64,000 nt of DNA from Rhizobium sp. SSA_523 (GTDB lineage: Bacteria; Pseudomonadota; Alphaproteobacteria; Rhizobiales; Rhizobiaceae): positions 496,001 through 560,000 of the forward strand of contig NZ_CP129382.1 in assembly GCF_030435705.1 (NCBI RefSeq). The letters run 5' to 3'. The position numbers and the translations under genes are program-made. The notes beneath the pieces are model-generated. The model worked only from the letters and a program-made list of their open reading frames with translations. It searched no databases and had not been told where the DNA came from. Shown here one piece after another: positions 56,139 to 64,000 of this stretch (the stretch's first letter is position 1; every line of letters begins with the position of its first letter).

Positions 56139-58861
56139 GTGTCCGTCTTCTTTGTTTTTGCTGCCGCCTTCGGTTTGGCGGCGGTTTTTGTCTTGGCGGG
56201 GCTTTTCTTTGCGGGCGTCGCCCCGTCACCATCCGCGGCCTTGGCCTTGGCCGCAGACTTGGGCGTCTTGGCGGCCTTCGCCGGGGACTTGGCGGCCTTC
56301 GCCGGGGACTTGGCGGCCTTCGCCGATTTGGCTTTGCCGGCCGGCATTTTGCCCGCTTTTTCGGTGATCAGCGCCAGAGCTTCCTCGACGGTCACGCTCT
56401 GCGGATCCTTGCCCTTCGGAAGCGTGGCATTGACCTTGCCCCAGTTCACATAGGGTCCATACCGTCCCTCCCGAACCGTCATGGCGCCGCCATCGGGATG
56501 GTTCCCCAGTTCCTTGAGGGAAGCCGCCGCGGTGCGCCCGCGCCCTGGGCCCTTGCTCTGCTTTTCGGCCAGAACGGTTACCGCACGGTTCAAGCCGACG
56601 GAGAAGACGTCCTCGACGCTTTCCAGATTGGCATAGGTCCCGTCATGCAGCAGGAAGGGACCATAGCGTCCAATACCGGCGGAGATCATCTTGCCGGTCT
56701 CGGGATGCTTGCCCACATCGCGCGGCAGGTTGATGAGGGCGAGCGCCTTTTCGTGGTCGATCTCCTCCGGCTTCCAGCCGCGTGGCAGCGAGGCGCGCTT
56801 GGCTTCCTTGCCGTCTCCGCGCTGGATATAGGGTCCGAACCGGCCGGACCGCAAGGTCAGTTCCTCGCCCGTCATCGGGTCCGTGCCGAGCGCCTTCGGC
56901 TCGTTCAGCGCAGTGGCCTCCGCCTCCGTGCCATCGGAGGAGAGCTGGCGCGTGAAATTGCATTCGGGATAGTTGGAGCAACCGACGAAGGCGCCGTATT
57001 TGCCAAGCTTCAGCGACAGATTGCCCGTGCCGCAGACCTGGCAGATGCGCGGATCCGATCCATCCTCCCGCTTCGGGAAGACGAGCGGCGCCAAGGCCTC
57101 GTTCAGCGCATCGAGGACATTGGTGACACGCAATTCCTTGGTGTCTTCGATCTGGGCGAAGAAGTCCTGCCAGAAATCCCGCAGCACCTGCTTCCAGTTC
57201 AGCTCGCCCGAGGAGATCCGGTCCAGCTTCTCTTCCAGATCAGCAGTGAAGTCATACTCCACATATTTGGTGAAGAAGTTCTCCAGGAACGCTGTCACCA
57301 GCCGCCCCTTGGAATGCGGAATGAGCTTGCGCTTGTCGACGACGATGTATTCGCGGTCGCTCAGCGTCTTGAGCGTCGCCGCATAGGTGGAGGGCCGGCC
57401 GATGCCCAGCTCTTCCATCTTCTTGATCAGCGAGGCTTCCGAATAGCGCGGCGGCGGCTCGGTGAAGTGCTGGCTTGCATTCACCTGACGCTTTGCGAGT
57501 GTCTCACGCGCATTGATCTCCGGCAGGCGGCCATCCTCGTCCTCGTCACCGGATTCGCCTTCTTCGCGCTGGTCCATATAGGCGGCCAGGAAGCCATCAA
57601 AGCGAATGACCGAGCCGACGGCACGCAGGCCCGCCCGCTCGGCGCCGTTGGCGGCCATGATTTCCACGGTCGTCCGTTCCATTTCCGCAGAGGCCATCTG
57701 GCTGGCAATGCCGCGCTTCCAGATCAGTTCGTAAAGGCGCATCTGGTCATTGTCGAGAAAGCGGCGAACCTTGTCCGGCGAACGGTTGAAGTCGGTCGGG
57801 CGGATGGCTTCATGCGCCTCCTGGGCATTCTTCGCCTTGGTGGAGTAGAAGCGCGCCTTTTCGGGCAGGTAACGCTGGCCGAACTGATCGCCGATGGCGC
57901 GGCGCGCCGCATCGATCGCCTCGGGTGCCATCTGCACGCCGTCTGTACGCATATAGGTGATGAGACCGACCGTCTCTCCGCCGATATCGACCCCTTCATA
58001 GAGTTTCTGCGCGACCTGCATGGTGCGCGAGGCCGAGAAGCCGAGATTGGACGAAGCGGCCTGCTGCAGCGTAGATGTGGTGAAGGGCGGGCCGGGATTG
58101 CGCTTGACCGGCTTGGCTTCGACCGATTCCACGCTATAGGCCGCACCGTCGAGCAGGTTCTTCAGGCGGTTGGCATCGGTGCCGTTCTTGACGCCGCGGG
58201 CCTGAAGGCGCTTGCCGTCGGCGGAAACCAGCTTGGCCTCGAATTCGTCGCCGCGCGGCGTCTTCAGCCGGGCGGAGATATTCCAGTATTCCTCGGCAAC
58301 GAAGCGCTCGATTTCGGATTCGCGGTCACAGACGAGACGCAGCGCGACTGATTGCACGCGGCCGGCCGATCGGGCGCCGGGAAGCTTGCGCCACAGGACG
58401 GGAGACAGGTTGAAGCCGACCAGATAATCCAGCGCGCGCCTTGCGAGATAGGCATCGACCAGCGCGATGTCGATATCGCGCGGATTGGCCATGGCGTCGA
58501 GGACGGCCTTCTTGGTAATGGCATTGAAGACGACGCGCTTGACCGGCTTGTCGCCGATCACCCGCTTCTTCTTCAAAAGGTCAAGCACATGCCAGGAAAT
58601 GGCTTCCCCTTCGCGATCCGGGTCGGTGGCCAGAAACAGGCCGTCGGATCCTTTGACGGCATCGGCAATGTCTTTCATTCGCTTGGCCGAAGCACCATCG
58701 ACCTCCCAGGACATTTCGAAATCCTGGTCGGGAAGGACCGAGCCGTCCTTGGCGGGAAGGTCGCGGACGTGACCGAAGGAAGCGAGAACCTTGTAGCCGG
58801 ATCCAAGATACTTGTTGATGGTCTTGGCCTTGGCCGGAGATTCTACGACGACAACATTCAT
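56135..58861 (-). CDS. topA: DNA topoisomerase I (type IA)
   Basis: 908 residues. Toprim domain MNVVVVESPAKAKTINKYLG... with ATDPDREGEAISWH (about 78-91); catalytic Tyr in GLITYMRTDGVQMA (about residue 303); two or more C-terminal zinc-ribbon repeats (CQVCGTGNLSLKLGKYGAFVGCSNYPEC and later Cys-less copies); and a Lys/Ala-rich histone-like tail (about 845-908) with SPAKAAK-type repeats. It relaxes negative supercoils. It heads topA-rnr-DUF983-NUDIX on the minus strand. Confidence 0.96.
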   Translation of the reverse strand: MNVVVVESPAKAKTINKYLGSGYKVLASFGHVRDLPAKDGSVLPDQDFEMSWEVDGASAKRMKDIADAVKGSDGLFLATDPDREGEAISWHVLDLLKKKRVIGDKPVKRVVFNAITKKAVLDAMANPRDIDIALVDAYLARRALDYLVGFNLSPVLWRKLPGARSAGRVQSVALRLVCDRESEIERFVAEEYWNISARLKTPRGDEFEAKLVSADGKRLQARGVKNGTDANRLKNLLDGAAYSVESVEAKPVKRNPGPPFTTSTLQQAASSNLGFSASRTMQVAQKLYEGVDIGGETVGLITYMRTDGVQMAPEAIDAARRAIGDQFGQRYLPEKARFYSTKAKNAQEAHEAIRPTDFNRSPDKVRRFLDNDQMRLYELIWKRGIASQMASAEMERTTVEIMAANGAERAGLRAVGSVIRFDGFLAAYMDQREEGESGDEDEDGRLPEINARETLAKRQVNASQHFTEPPPRYSEASLIKKMEELGIGRPSTYAATLKTLSDREYIVVDKRKLIPHSKGRLVTAFLENFFTKYVEYDFTADLEEKLDRISSGELNWKQVLRDFWQDFFAQIEDTKELRVTNVLDALNEALAPLVFPKREDGSDPRICQVCGTGNLSLKLGKYGAFVGCSNYPECNFTRQLSSDGTEAEATALNEPKALGTDPMTGEELTLRSGRFGPYIQRGDGKEAKRASLPRGWKPEEIDHEKALALINLPRDVGKHPETGKMISAGIGRYGPFLLHDGTYANLESVEDVFSVGLNRAVTVLAEKQSKGPGRGRTAAASLKELGNHPDGGAMTVREGRYGPYVNWGKVNATLPKGKDPQSVTVEEALALITEKAGKMPAGKAKSAKAAKSPAKAAKSPAKAAKTPKSAAKAKAADGDGATPAKKSPAKTKTAAKPKAAAKTKKTDT
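56267..56330 (-). repeat. Tandem codon repeats in the topA tail
   Basis: A 21-bp unit (on the plus strand GACTTGGCGGCCTTCGCCGG plus one base) is repeated in tandem about three times, encoding KAAKSPA-type repeats. Such arrays can vary in copy number between strains. Confidence 0.75.
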
Positions 58862-59095
58862 AATGACTCTCTGGGACGTGCGGGTGGCGGCTTCGGGATG
58901 AGCGGCCGTCGATCTGACCTCTCGACATGGATGGGCTTTCGTCCGCGGTCAAGAGGCAGCAGCCATTTTTGCCGGCGCCGGGTCTTGCAACTAAAAGGGG
59001 TGATAAATGTAATTGCAACGGTTAATAAGCTGTGTCATCTTGCAATCATACTTATTTATTCTCGCTAAAGTAGTATTGATCGGTGGAAGGTTACG

Positions 59096-59299
59096 ATGGT
59101 CAGGAATAATTACGATCCCGGCACCGAAGAAATGTCGACGGCGAACATCGCCTATGTCCGTCAAATGCTCGGGCAATTGCGTCAGGTGGCGGCACGGGAA
59201 CAGGCGCATCTCCTGTGCTATCTGATCGAGATGGCCTATGTGGAGGCAGGCGACCTTCTGACCCGTCAGGCGGGCCGTTCAGTCGGGCATCAGAATTGA
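59096..59299 (+). CDS. Small conserved rhizobial protein (unknown)
   Basis: 67 residues from an ATG with a GGAAGG site upstream. The core [40 protein letters not shown] forms two helices; similar short proteins occur beside dprA in related rhizobia as far as I recall. No known domain. Its 3' end overlaps the convergent dprA stop region by 21 bp. An AT-rich upstream segment (58995-59075) probably carries its promoter. Confidence 0.65.
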   Translation: MVRNNYDPGTEEMSTANIAYVRQMLGQLRQVAAREQAHLLCYLIEMAYVEAGDLLTRQAGRSVGHQN

Positions 59300-60430
59300 G
59301 ACCATGCCGCCTGGATTACGGTGCAGACGCCCCGCCAGGTCCAGTTCCAAAAGAACCATATAGATGGTGGATGCCGGCAGTTCGGTGTGGCGGATGATGT
59401 CGTCGATCTCGACCGGCGTCGGACCCAGCGCCCCGGTGATGCGGGCGCGCTCGGACGCATCCGGCGGGGGAACGGGTGCATTGACGTCGCTTTCGTCCGG
59501 CTCGTCGACCATGGGCGGCGTGAAGAGATCAAGCTCGGACAGCGGCGCGAGCGCTTCCAGGACATCGGCGGATCCGGTGGTCACGGTTGCGCCCTGCTTG
59601 AGAAGTGCATTGGTGCCGTGGCAGCGTGGATCGAGCGGCGAGCCGGGCACGGCAAAGACCAGCCGGCCGAATTCGGCAGCCATGCGGGCGGTAATCAGCG
59701 AGCCGGATCGCTCGGCGGCCTCGATGACGACGACGCCCAGCGAAATTCCGGCGATCAAGCGGTTGCGTCGCGGGAAATCGCGGGCGCGGGGCTCCCAGCC
59801 GAGCGGCATTTCGGTGACGGCGAGGCCGCGTCCTTCGGTGATCTCCTGCAGCAGGCCCAGATTGTCCGGCGGATAGGGTTGGTCCAGGCCGCCGGCCAAA
59901 ACCGCGATCGTGCCGGTCTCGAGGCTGGCGCGATGGGCCGCCGCATCGATGCCGCGCGCCAGGCCCGAGGTGACGGTGTAGCCGGCCCGGCCGCAATCGC
60001 GGGCGATCATGGCGGCGAATTTGGCACCGCTGATCGAGGCATTGCGCGATCCGACTATGCCGACCGAGGGGCGGGCCGCGGCCGTGGCATCGCCCTTGAC
60101 CGACAGGATCGGCGGGGCGGCATCGATCTGCCGCAGGGCGGCCGGATAATCCGGCTCGCCGATGCCGACGATCCGTCCGCCGATCCTCGCCAGTTGCGTC
60201 AGCTCGCGCTCGGCATCGTCCACCGACGCAATCCGGATCGCCCGCTCCGCGCCGCCGCGGCGCGACAGGTCGGGCAGGGCCGAAAGGGCGGCCTCCGCGG
60301 AGCCGAAATGATTGATCAGGTCGCGGAATGTCGAGGGGCCGACATTATCGCTGCGGATCAAGCGCAGCCAGGCGATCCTCTGCCGGTCCGAAAGCGCAAT
60401 TCCTTTTCGTCTTGCGCTGTCGGTGGGCAT
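59279..60430 (-). CDS. dprA: DNA-processing protein DprA (Smf)
   Basis: 383 residues. It binds incoming single-stranded DNA and loads RecA in transformation; in non-competent bacteria its role is unclear. N-terminal SAM-like part (about 15-60), then the Rossmann-like core with [13 protein letters not shown] (about 122-134), [13 protein letters not shown] (about 154-166), [22 protein letters not shown] (about 209-230) and [43 protein letters not shown] winged-helix-like C-terminal domain ([28 protein letters not shown]) follows. Six bp after plsY. Confidence 0.95.
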   Translation of the reverse strand: MPTDSARRKGIALSDRQRIAWLRLIRSDNVGPSTFRDLINHFGSAEAALSALPDLSRRGGAERAIRIASVDDAERELTQLARIGGRIVGIGEPDYPAALRQIDAAPPILSVKGDATAAARPSVGIVGSRNASISGAKFAAMIARDCGRAGYTVTSGLARGIDAAAHRASLETGTIAVLAGGLDQPYPPDNLGLLQEITEGRGLAVTEMPLGWEPRARDFPRRNRLIAGISLGVVVIEAAERSGSLITARMAAEFGRLVFAVPGSPLDPRCHGTNALLKQGATVTTGSADVLEALAPLSELDLFTPPMVDEPDESDVNAPVPPPDASERARITGALGPTPVEIDDIIRHTELPASTIYMVLLELDLAGRLHRNPGGMVSILMPD

Positions 60431-60436
60431 GAAGCA

Positions 60437-61054
60437 TTACCCCTTCTGGCCGATCTTGCTCTCGGTGCCGCTGATCAGGCGCTCGATATTGGCCTTGTGC
60501 TTCCAATAGGAAATCACGGTCATTGCCGCCATCACCAGCGCGATCTTCTGCTCGCCTACTATCCACAGCGCCACAGGGATGACAAGGGTCGCCACCAGCG
60601 CCGCCAGCGAAGAATAGCGGCTGAGCTTGGCGATCGTCAGCCAGACAAAGGCGAAGACGATCACCATGGCCGGAGCGACGCCGAGCAGCATGCCGATATA
60701 GGTCGCCACGCCCTTGCCACCCTTGAAGCCCAGCCAGATCGGAAAAAGATGGCCGAGAAAGGCGGCAAACCCGCCCAGCAGCCCGGCTTCCGGACCCCAG
60801 AGCGCCTGCGCGAGAAGCGCGGCGGCGGTGGCCTTGAAGGCATCGAGAAACAGCGTGGCGGCGGCGAGCTTCTTGTTGCCGGTGCGCAGCACGTTGGTGG
60901 CGCCGATATTGCCCGAGCCGATGGCGCGGATATCGCCGAGACCGGCAGCCTTGGTCAGCAGCAGGCCGAAGGGGATCGATCCCAGCAGATAGCCGAGAGC
61001 CAGGGCCATTGCCGCAACCGGCAGGGTGATCGACCAGGTCAGGATATCGGCCAT
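60437..61054 (-). CDS. plsY: Acyl-phosphate:glycerol-3-phosphate acyltransferase PlsY
   Basis: 205 residues, five-helix inner-membrane enzyme making lysophosphatidate. The ATG at 61054 follows GAGGAG. Conserved motifs: [13 protein letters not shown] (about 21-33), [16 protein letters not shown] (about 46-61), and [21 protein letters not shown] (about 100-120). The frame extends upstream to 61135 without a ribosome site. Between pyrC' and dprA; the four genes pyrB-pyrC'-plsY-dprA appear to form one operon. Confidence 0.95.
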   Translation of the reverse strand: MADILTWSITLPVAAMALALGYLLGSIPFGLLLTKAAGLGDIRAIGSGNIGATNVLRTGNKKLAAATLFLDAFKATAAALLAQALWGPEAGLLGGFAAFLGHLFPIWLGFKGGKGVATYIGMLLGVAPAMVIVFAFVWLTIAKLSRYSSLAALVATLVIPVALWIVGEQKIALVMAAMTVISYWKHKANIERLISGTESKIGQKG

Positions 61055-61067
61055 GCAGGTTTTCTCC

Positions 61068-62360
61068 TCACAGGGAATGAACGAGGCGGCCGGCGACATA
61101 GGTGGCCACGGCGCGGCCGCTGAAGCGGGCTTCATCGAAAGGTGTGTTCTTGGAGCGCGACAGGATCATGTCCTTGGAAACCAGCCAGGGTTCGTCGAGA
61201 TCGACCAGCGCGATGTCGGCTTTCGCGCCCGGCTTCAGCGTGCCGGCATCGAGGCCGAAGATCTCGGCAGGCCGGGTCGACATGGCATGGATCAGACGCA
61301 TCAGCGGCACCCGGTCGGCATGCAGCAGGCGCAGCGCCGCCGACAACATGGTCTCCAGGCCGATCGCACCATCGGCGGCATCGGAAAAGGGCAGGCGCTT
61401 CGTATCGACATCCTGCGGATCATGCGAGGAGACGATGATGTCGATCGTGCCATCCGCCAGGGCATCGACCATGGCCTGGCGGTCATCCTCGCTGCGCAGC
61501 GGCGGCGACAGCTTGAAGAAGGTCCGGTACTCGCCGATATCGTTCTCGTTGAGCGACAGGTGGTTGATCGAGACGGCGCAGGTGGCGGTGGCGCCGCGCT
61601 TTCGCGCCAGACGGATCGCCTCGGCCGATTCCGGCACCGAAATCTTGGCGGCATGGTAGTGGGCGCCGGTCAGCGCGGCGATCCGCAGATCGCGTTCGAG
61701 CGGGATCACTTCCGCCTCGCGCGGCGCGCCCGACAGGCCGAGCCAGCTGGCAAACAGGCCCTCGTTCATCACCCCATGCACGGCGAGATAGGGATCGCGC
61801 GCCTCCAGTGAAATCACGGCGTCGAAGGCGCGGGCATAGGTCATCGCCCGGCGCAGCACCTGCGTATCGGCCATGGCGTGGCGCCCTTGCGTGAAGGCGA
61901 CGGCGCCGGCTGCCTTCAGCATGCCGATCTCGGTCATCTCCTCGCCGTTCAAACCCCGGGTGAGGGCGGCGGCCGGGTAGACATTGACGGCAGCCTTGTC
62001 CCGCGCCGTCTTCTTGACGAATTCGATGAGGGCGATGTCGTCCAGCACCGGATCGGTGTCCGGCATCATGATGAAGCTCGTCACGCCGCCGGCTGCCGCG
62101 GCGCGTCCGGCCGATTCGATCGTCTCCCGGTGTTCGGCGCCCGGCTCCCCCAGATAGACGCGGGCATCCACGAGACCGGGCGTGGCGACAAGGCCCTGGC
62201 AATCGCGGATCTCGGCGCCCTCCGGGGCGCCCTGGTTCTGGGCGTCGCGGCCTGCCGCAAGAATGCGGCCGCTGTCATCGACGACCAGTGTCCCGATCTC
62301 GTCGAGATTGCGCGAGGGATCGACGATGCGGGCATTCTTCAGGACGAGAGGCTTGTTCAT
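61068..62360 (-). CDS. pyrC: Dihydroorotase-like protein PyrC' (probably non-catalytic)
   Basis: 430 residues of the amidohydrolase/dihydroorotase family. Active dihydroorotases have an N-terminal DxHxH metal motif; here the segment is [18 protein letters not shown] (about 62-79), with Arg67 and Tyr69 where the two His should be. The later TDHAPH-type motif is replaced by [16 protein letters not shown]. This fits the inactive PyrC' (PyrX) that in pseudomonads is needed to assemble aspartate carbamoyltransferase. It overlaps the pyrB stop by four bases (ATGA). A separate active dihydroorotase would be expected elsewhere in the genome. Confidence 0.85.
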   Translation of the reverse strand: MNKPLVLKNARIVDPSRNLDEIGTLVVDDSGRILAAGRDAQNQGAPEGAEIRDCQGLVATPGLVDARVYLGEPGAEHRETIESAGRAAAAGGVTSFIMMPDTDPVLDDIALIEFVKKTARDKAAVNVYPAAALTRGLNGEEMTEIGMLKAAGAVAFTQGRHAMADTQVLRRAMTYARAFDAVISLEARDPYLAVHGVMNEGLFASWLGLSGAPREAEVIPLERDLRIAALTGAHYHAAKISVPESAEAIRLARKRGATATCAVSINHLSLNENDIGEYRTFFKLSPPLRSEDDRQAMVDALADGTIDIIVSSHDPQDVDTKRLPFSDAADGAIGLETMLSAALRLLHADRVPLMRLIHAMSTRPAEIFGLDAGTLKPGAKADIALVDLDEPWLVSKDMILSRSKNTPFDEARFSGRAVATYVAGRLVHSL

Positions 62361-63313
62361 GCTCCGGCTCCTTCGCTGCGCGGGCCTCTGTTCTGCGAGA
62401 CCAGAAGCGTTTCGAGAACCGCCATGCGCACCGCAACCCCCATTTCCACCTGCGCCTCGATGACGCTCTGAGGCCCGTCTGCCACTTCGGACGCGATCTC
62501 CACGCCGCGATTCATGGGCCCGGGATGCATGACGAGCGCGTCCGGCTTCGCCGCCTTCAGCTTGTCGCCATCGAGGCCGAAGAAGTGGAAATATTCCCGC
62601 ACGGAAGGCACGAAGGCGCCGGCCATGCGTTCGCGCTGCAGGCGCAGCATCATCACCACATCGGCATCCTTCAGCCCCTCTTCCATCGAGTGGAAAACCT
62701 CGACACCCATCTGCGCGATGCCGGAGGGCAGCAGCGTTGCCGGTGCCACGACGCGCACGCGGGCGCCCATGGCGTTGAGGAGCAGGATGTTCGACCGTGC
62801 CACGCGCGAATGCAGGACATCGCCGCAAATGGCGACGATGATGCGCGACAGCTTGCCCTTGGCGCGACGGATCGTCAGCGCATCGAGGAGCGCCTGGGTC
62901 GGATGCTCGTGCTGCCCGTCGCCGGCATTGATGACGGAGCAGGCCACCTTCTGCGACAGAAGGGCGGCGGCGCCGGCGCTTGCATGGCGGATGACCAGCA
63001 CATCGGGCCGCATGGCATTCAAGGTCATGGCCGTATCGATGAGCGTCTCGCCCTTCTTGACCGAGGAGTTCCCGACGGACATGTTCATCACGTCGGCGCC
63101 GAGGCGCTTGCCGGCCAGTTCGAAGGAGGACTGGGTGCGGGTGGAGGCTTCGAAGAAGAGATTGATCTGCGTCAGTCCGCGCAGCGTCGACGTTTTCTTC
63201 TCCACCTGCCGGCTGATCTTGACCGCCTCGTCGGCCTTGTCGAGAAGGAAGGTGATGTCCTGCTCGGTCAGGCCCTTGATCCCGAGGAGATGGCGGTGGG
63301 GAAAGAAGACCAC
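62357..63313 (-). CDS. pyrB: Aspartate carbamoyltransferase catalytic subunit
   Basis: 318 residues; carbamoyl phosphate plus aspartate to carbamoyl-aspartate, the committed step of pyrimidine synthesis. Carbamoyl-phosphate motif [11 protein letters not shown] (about 55-65), [10 protein letters not shown], and the HPGPMNRG segment (about 270-277). The GTG start at 63313 gives the family start [14 protein letters not shown] with GGAGGA about nine bases upstream. No regulatory PyrI is present; the overlapping PyrC' is the likely structural partner. Confidence 0.95.
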   Translation of the reverse strand: MVFFPHRHLLGIKGLTEQDITFLLDKADEAVKISRQVEKKTSTLRGLTQINLFFEASTRTQSSFELAGKRLGADVMNMSVGNSSVKKGETLIDTAMTLNAMRPDVLVIRHASAGAAALLSQKVACSVINAGDGQHEHPTQALLDALTIRRAKGKLSRIIVAICGDVLHSRVARSNILLLNAMGARVRVVAPATLLPSGIAQMGVEVFHSMEEGLKDADVVMMLRLQRERMAGAFVPSVREYFHFFGLDGDKLKAAKPDALVMHPGPMNRGVEIASEVADGPQSVIEAQVEMGVAVRMAVLETLLVSQNRGPRSEGAGA

Positions 63314-63439
63314 GTAAAAACGTCCTCCGCTGATGTCACGCGGTCTATAGAGACAGGCAGGCCACGGGGCAAGCGGATGCTTTCATCGAGGCGATGAGAT
63401 CCCCATGCAATTTCCGCCAATATAGATTACAAGCACGGC

Positions 63440-64000
63440 ATGAATCAAATGACCCGGACCGACGATACATTCAACGAGCTGAACCAGCCCAGCCTCTGGT
63501 CCGGTATCAATGCCTACAGGACAGACCCGCTGATGGTGGATCTGACCGCGGGGCTGCATCGCAGCGTGCGCGAGGAATTTGACGCGCTCGGCCGCTATGT
63601 CACCTCGCCGGAAGCGCAGGAACTGGCGCGGATGGCCAATGAGAATCCGCCGAAGCTGAAGACGCACGGGCCGCGCGGCGAAAGGCTGGATACGGTGGAA
63701 TTCCATCCGGCCTGGCATGCGCTGATGCGCCGGTCCATGGCCAGCGGCCTGCATTCCTCGCTGTGGGAAAATGCGCCGGAATCGCGCAATGCGCAGCACC
63801 GCGCCCGCGCCGCACGCTTTTATCTGTCCTCGCAGCTGGAATGCGGCCATCTGTGCCCGCTGACGATGACGAGCGCCTCTGTGGCGGCGATGATGGCTTC
63901 GCCGCGGGTGCACAAGGAATGGGCGCCGCGGATCCTGTCGCGTAAATATGACAGCTCCAATCGACCCGCCTTCCAGAAGAGCGCCATCACGCTTGGCATG
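63440..64000 (+). CDS. aidB: Acyl-CoA dehydrogenase of the AidB type, N-terminal fragment (runs off the right edge)
   Basis: 187 residues open to the window end. Features shared with E. coli AidB: an N-terminal NQPSLW segment (about 15-20), LGRYVTSPEAQELARMANENPPKLKTHGPRGERLDTVEFHPAWHALMR (about 51-96), then ARAARFYLSSQLECGHLCPLTMTSASV. AidB is an FAD-binding acyl-CoA-dehydrogenase-fold protein linked to the adaptive response to alkylating agents. Divergent from pyrB. A second in-frame ATG at 63449 could be the start; no strong ribosome site is seen for either. Confidence 0.88.
   Translation, partial: MNQMTRTDDTFNELNQPSLWSGINAYRTDPLMVDLTAGLHRSVREEFDALGRYVTSPEAQELARMANENPPKLKTHGPRGERLDTVEFHPAWHALMRRSMASGLHSSLWENAPESRNAQHRARAARFYLSSQLECGHLCPLTMTSASVAAMMASPRVHKEWAPRILSRKYDSSNRPAFQKSAITLGM

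Noticed and set aside
56114..58351. 745-codon plus-strand frame opposite topA
   Set aside because: Antisense shadow; low-complexity translation with no family pattern, while the minus strand encodes complete TopA.

Overview
This 64-kb window is a chromosomal segment of a high-GC alphaproteobacterium, almost certainly of the Rhizobiaceae (Rhizobium/Agrobacterium/Sinorhizobium relatives). The signs are the order clpP-clpX-lon-hupB, a 14-gene nuo operon carrying two rhizobial accessory genes, a short (440-aa) ProRS, divK-pleD, a rhizobial-type DinB with an N-terminal zinc finger, and direct-repeat GAAC-N7-GAAC LexA sites. No plasmid, phage, integrase, CRISPR or rRNA sequence is visible. The window is mostly core housekeeping DNA, cut at both ends inside genes (a cytochrome P450 on the left, an AidB-like acyl-CoA dehydrogenase on the right).

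Layout. 1-2.4 kb: cytochrome P450 fragment and periplasmic gamma-glutamyltransferase on the minus strand. 2.7-8.5 kb: proteostasis block clpP, clpX, lon, then hupB, with heat-shock (RpoH-like) promoter candidates at clpP and lon. 8.6-14 kb: DMT permease, secreted phytase-like esterase with a possible Pho box, the UDP-glucuronate epimerase lspL, and a small secreted protein with two SH3/Tudor-like repeats. 14.2-14.8 kb: tRNA-Val and two identical tRNA-Asp genes. 15.4-32.2 kb: complete nuoA-N for respiratory complex I, interrupted between nuoC and nuoD by a ~500-bp repeat-bounded element carrying a four-helix-bundle gene. 32.2-35.8 kb: birA, rnj, methylmalonyl-CoA epimerase, DUF1467. 36.3-44 kb: proS-lolC-lolD, a 28-codon membrane-peptide gene under two LexA boxes, and dnaE. 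44-48 kb (minus): L,D-transpeptidase, dinB with its own LexA box, a HAD-like protein and a DUF3572 protein. 48-49.8 kb: cell-cycle regulators divK-pleD. 49.8-50.8 kb: a 1-kb gene-poor, structured region. 50.8-63.3 kb (mostly minus): rpmG, an MFS transporter, NUDIX/DUF983, rnr-topA, dprA-plsY-pyrC'-pyrB.

Most interesting points: (1) a LexA-controlled 28-aa single-TM peptide upstream of dnaE, with two perfect SOS boxes arranged symmetrically around its promoter, resembling in size and control the SOS-induced division inhibitor SidA of Caulobacter; (2) a mobile-looking element inside the nuo operon: a four-helix-bundle (23S IVP/Avd-superfamily) gene bounded by heptanucleotide repeats that form imperfect terminal inverted repeats, whose gene appears to have lost its ATG (now ACG) behind a well-placed ribosome binding site; (3) a catalytically degenerate PyrC overlapping pyrB; (4) a structured intergenic region after pleD with possible CtrA sites.

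Starts were chosen by ribosome-binding sites and family N-termini; long antisense ORFs opposite lon, dnaE, nuo, rnr and topA are codon-bias shadows and were left out.
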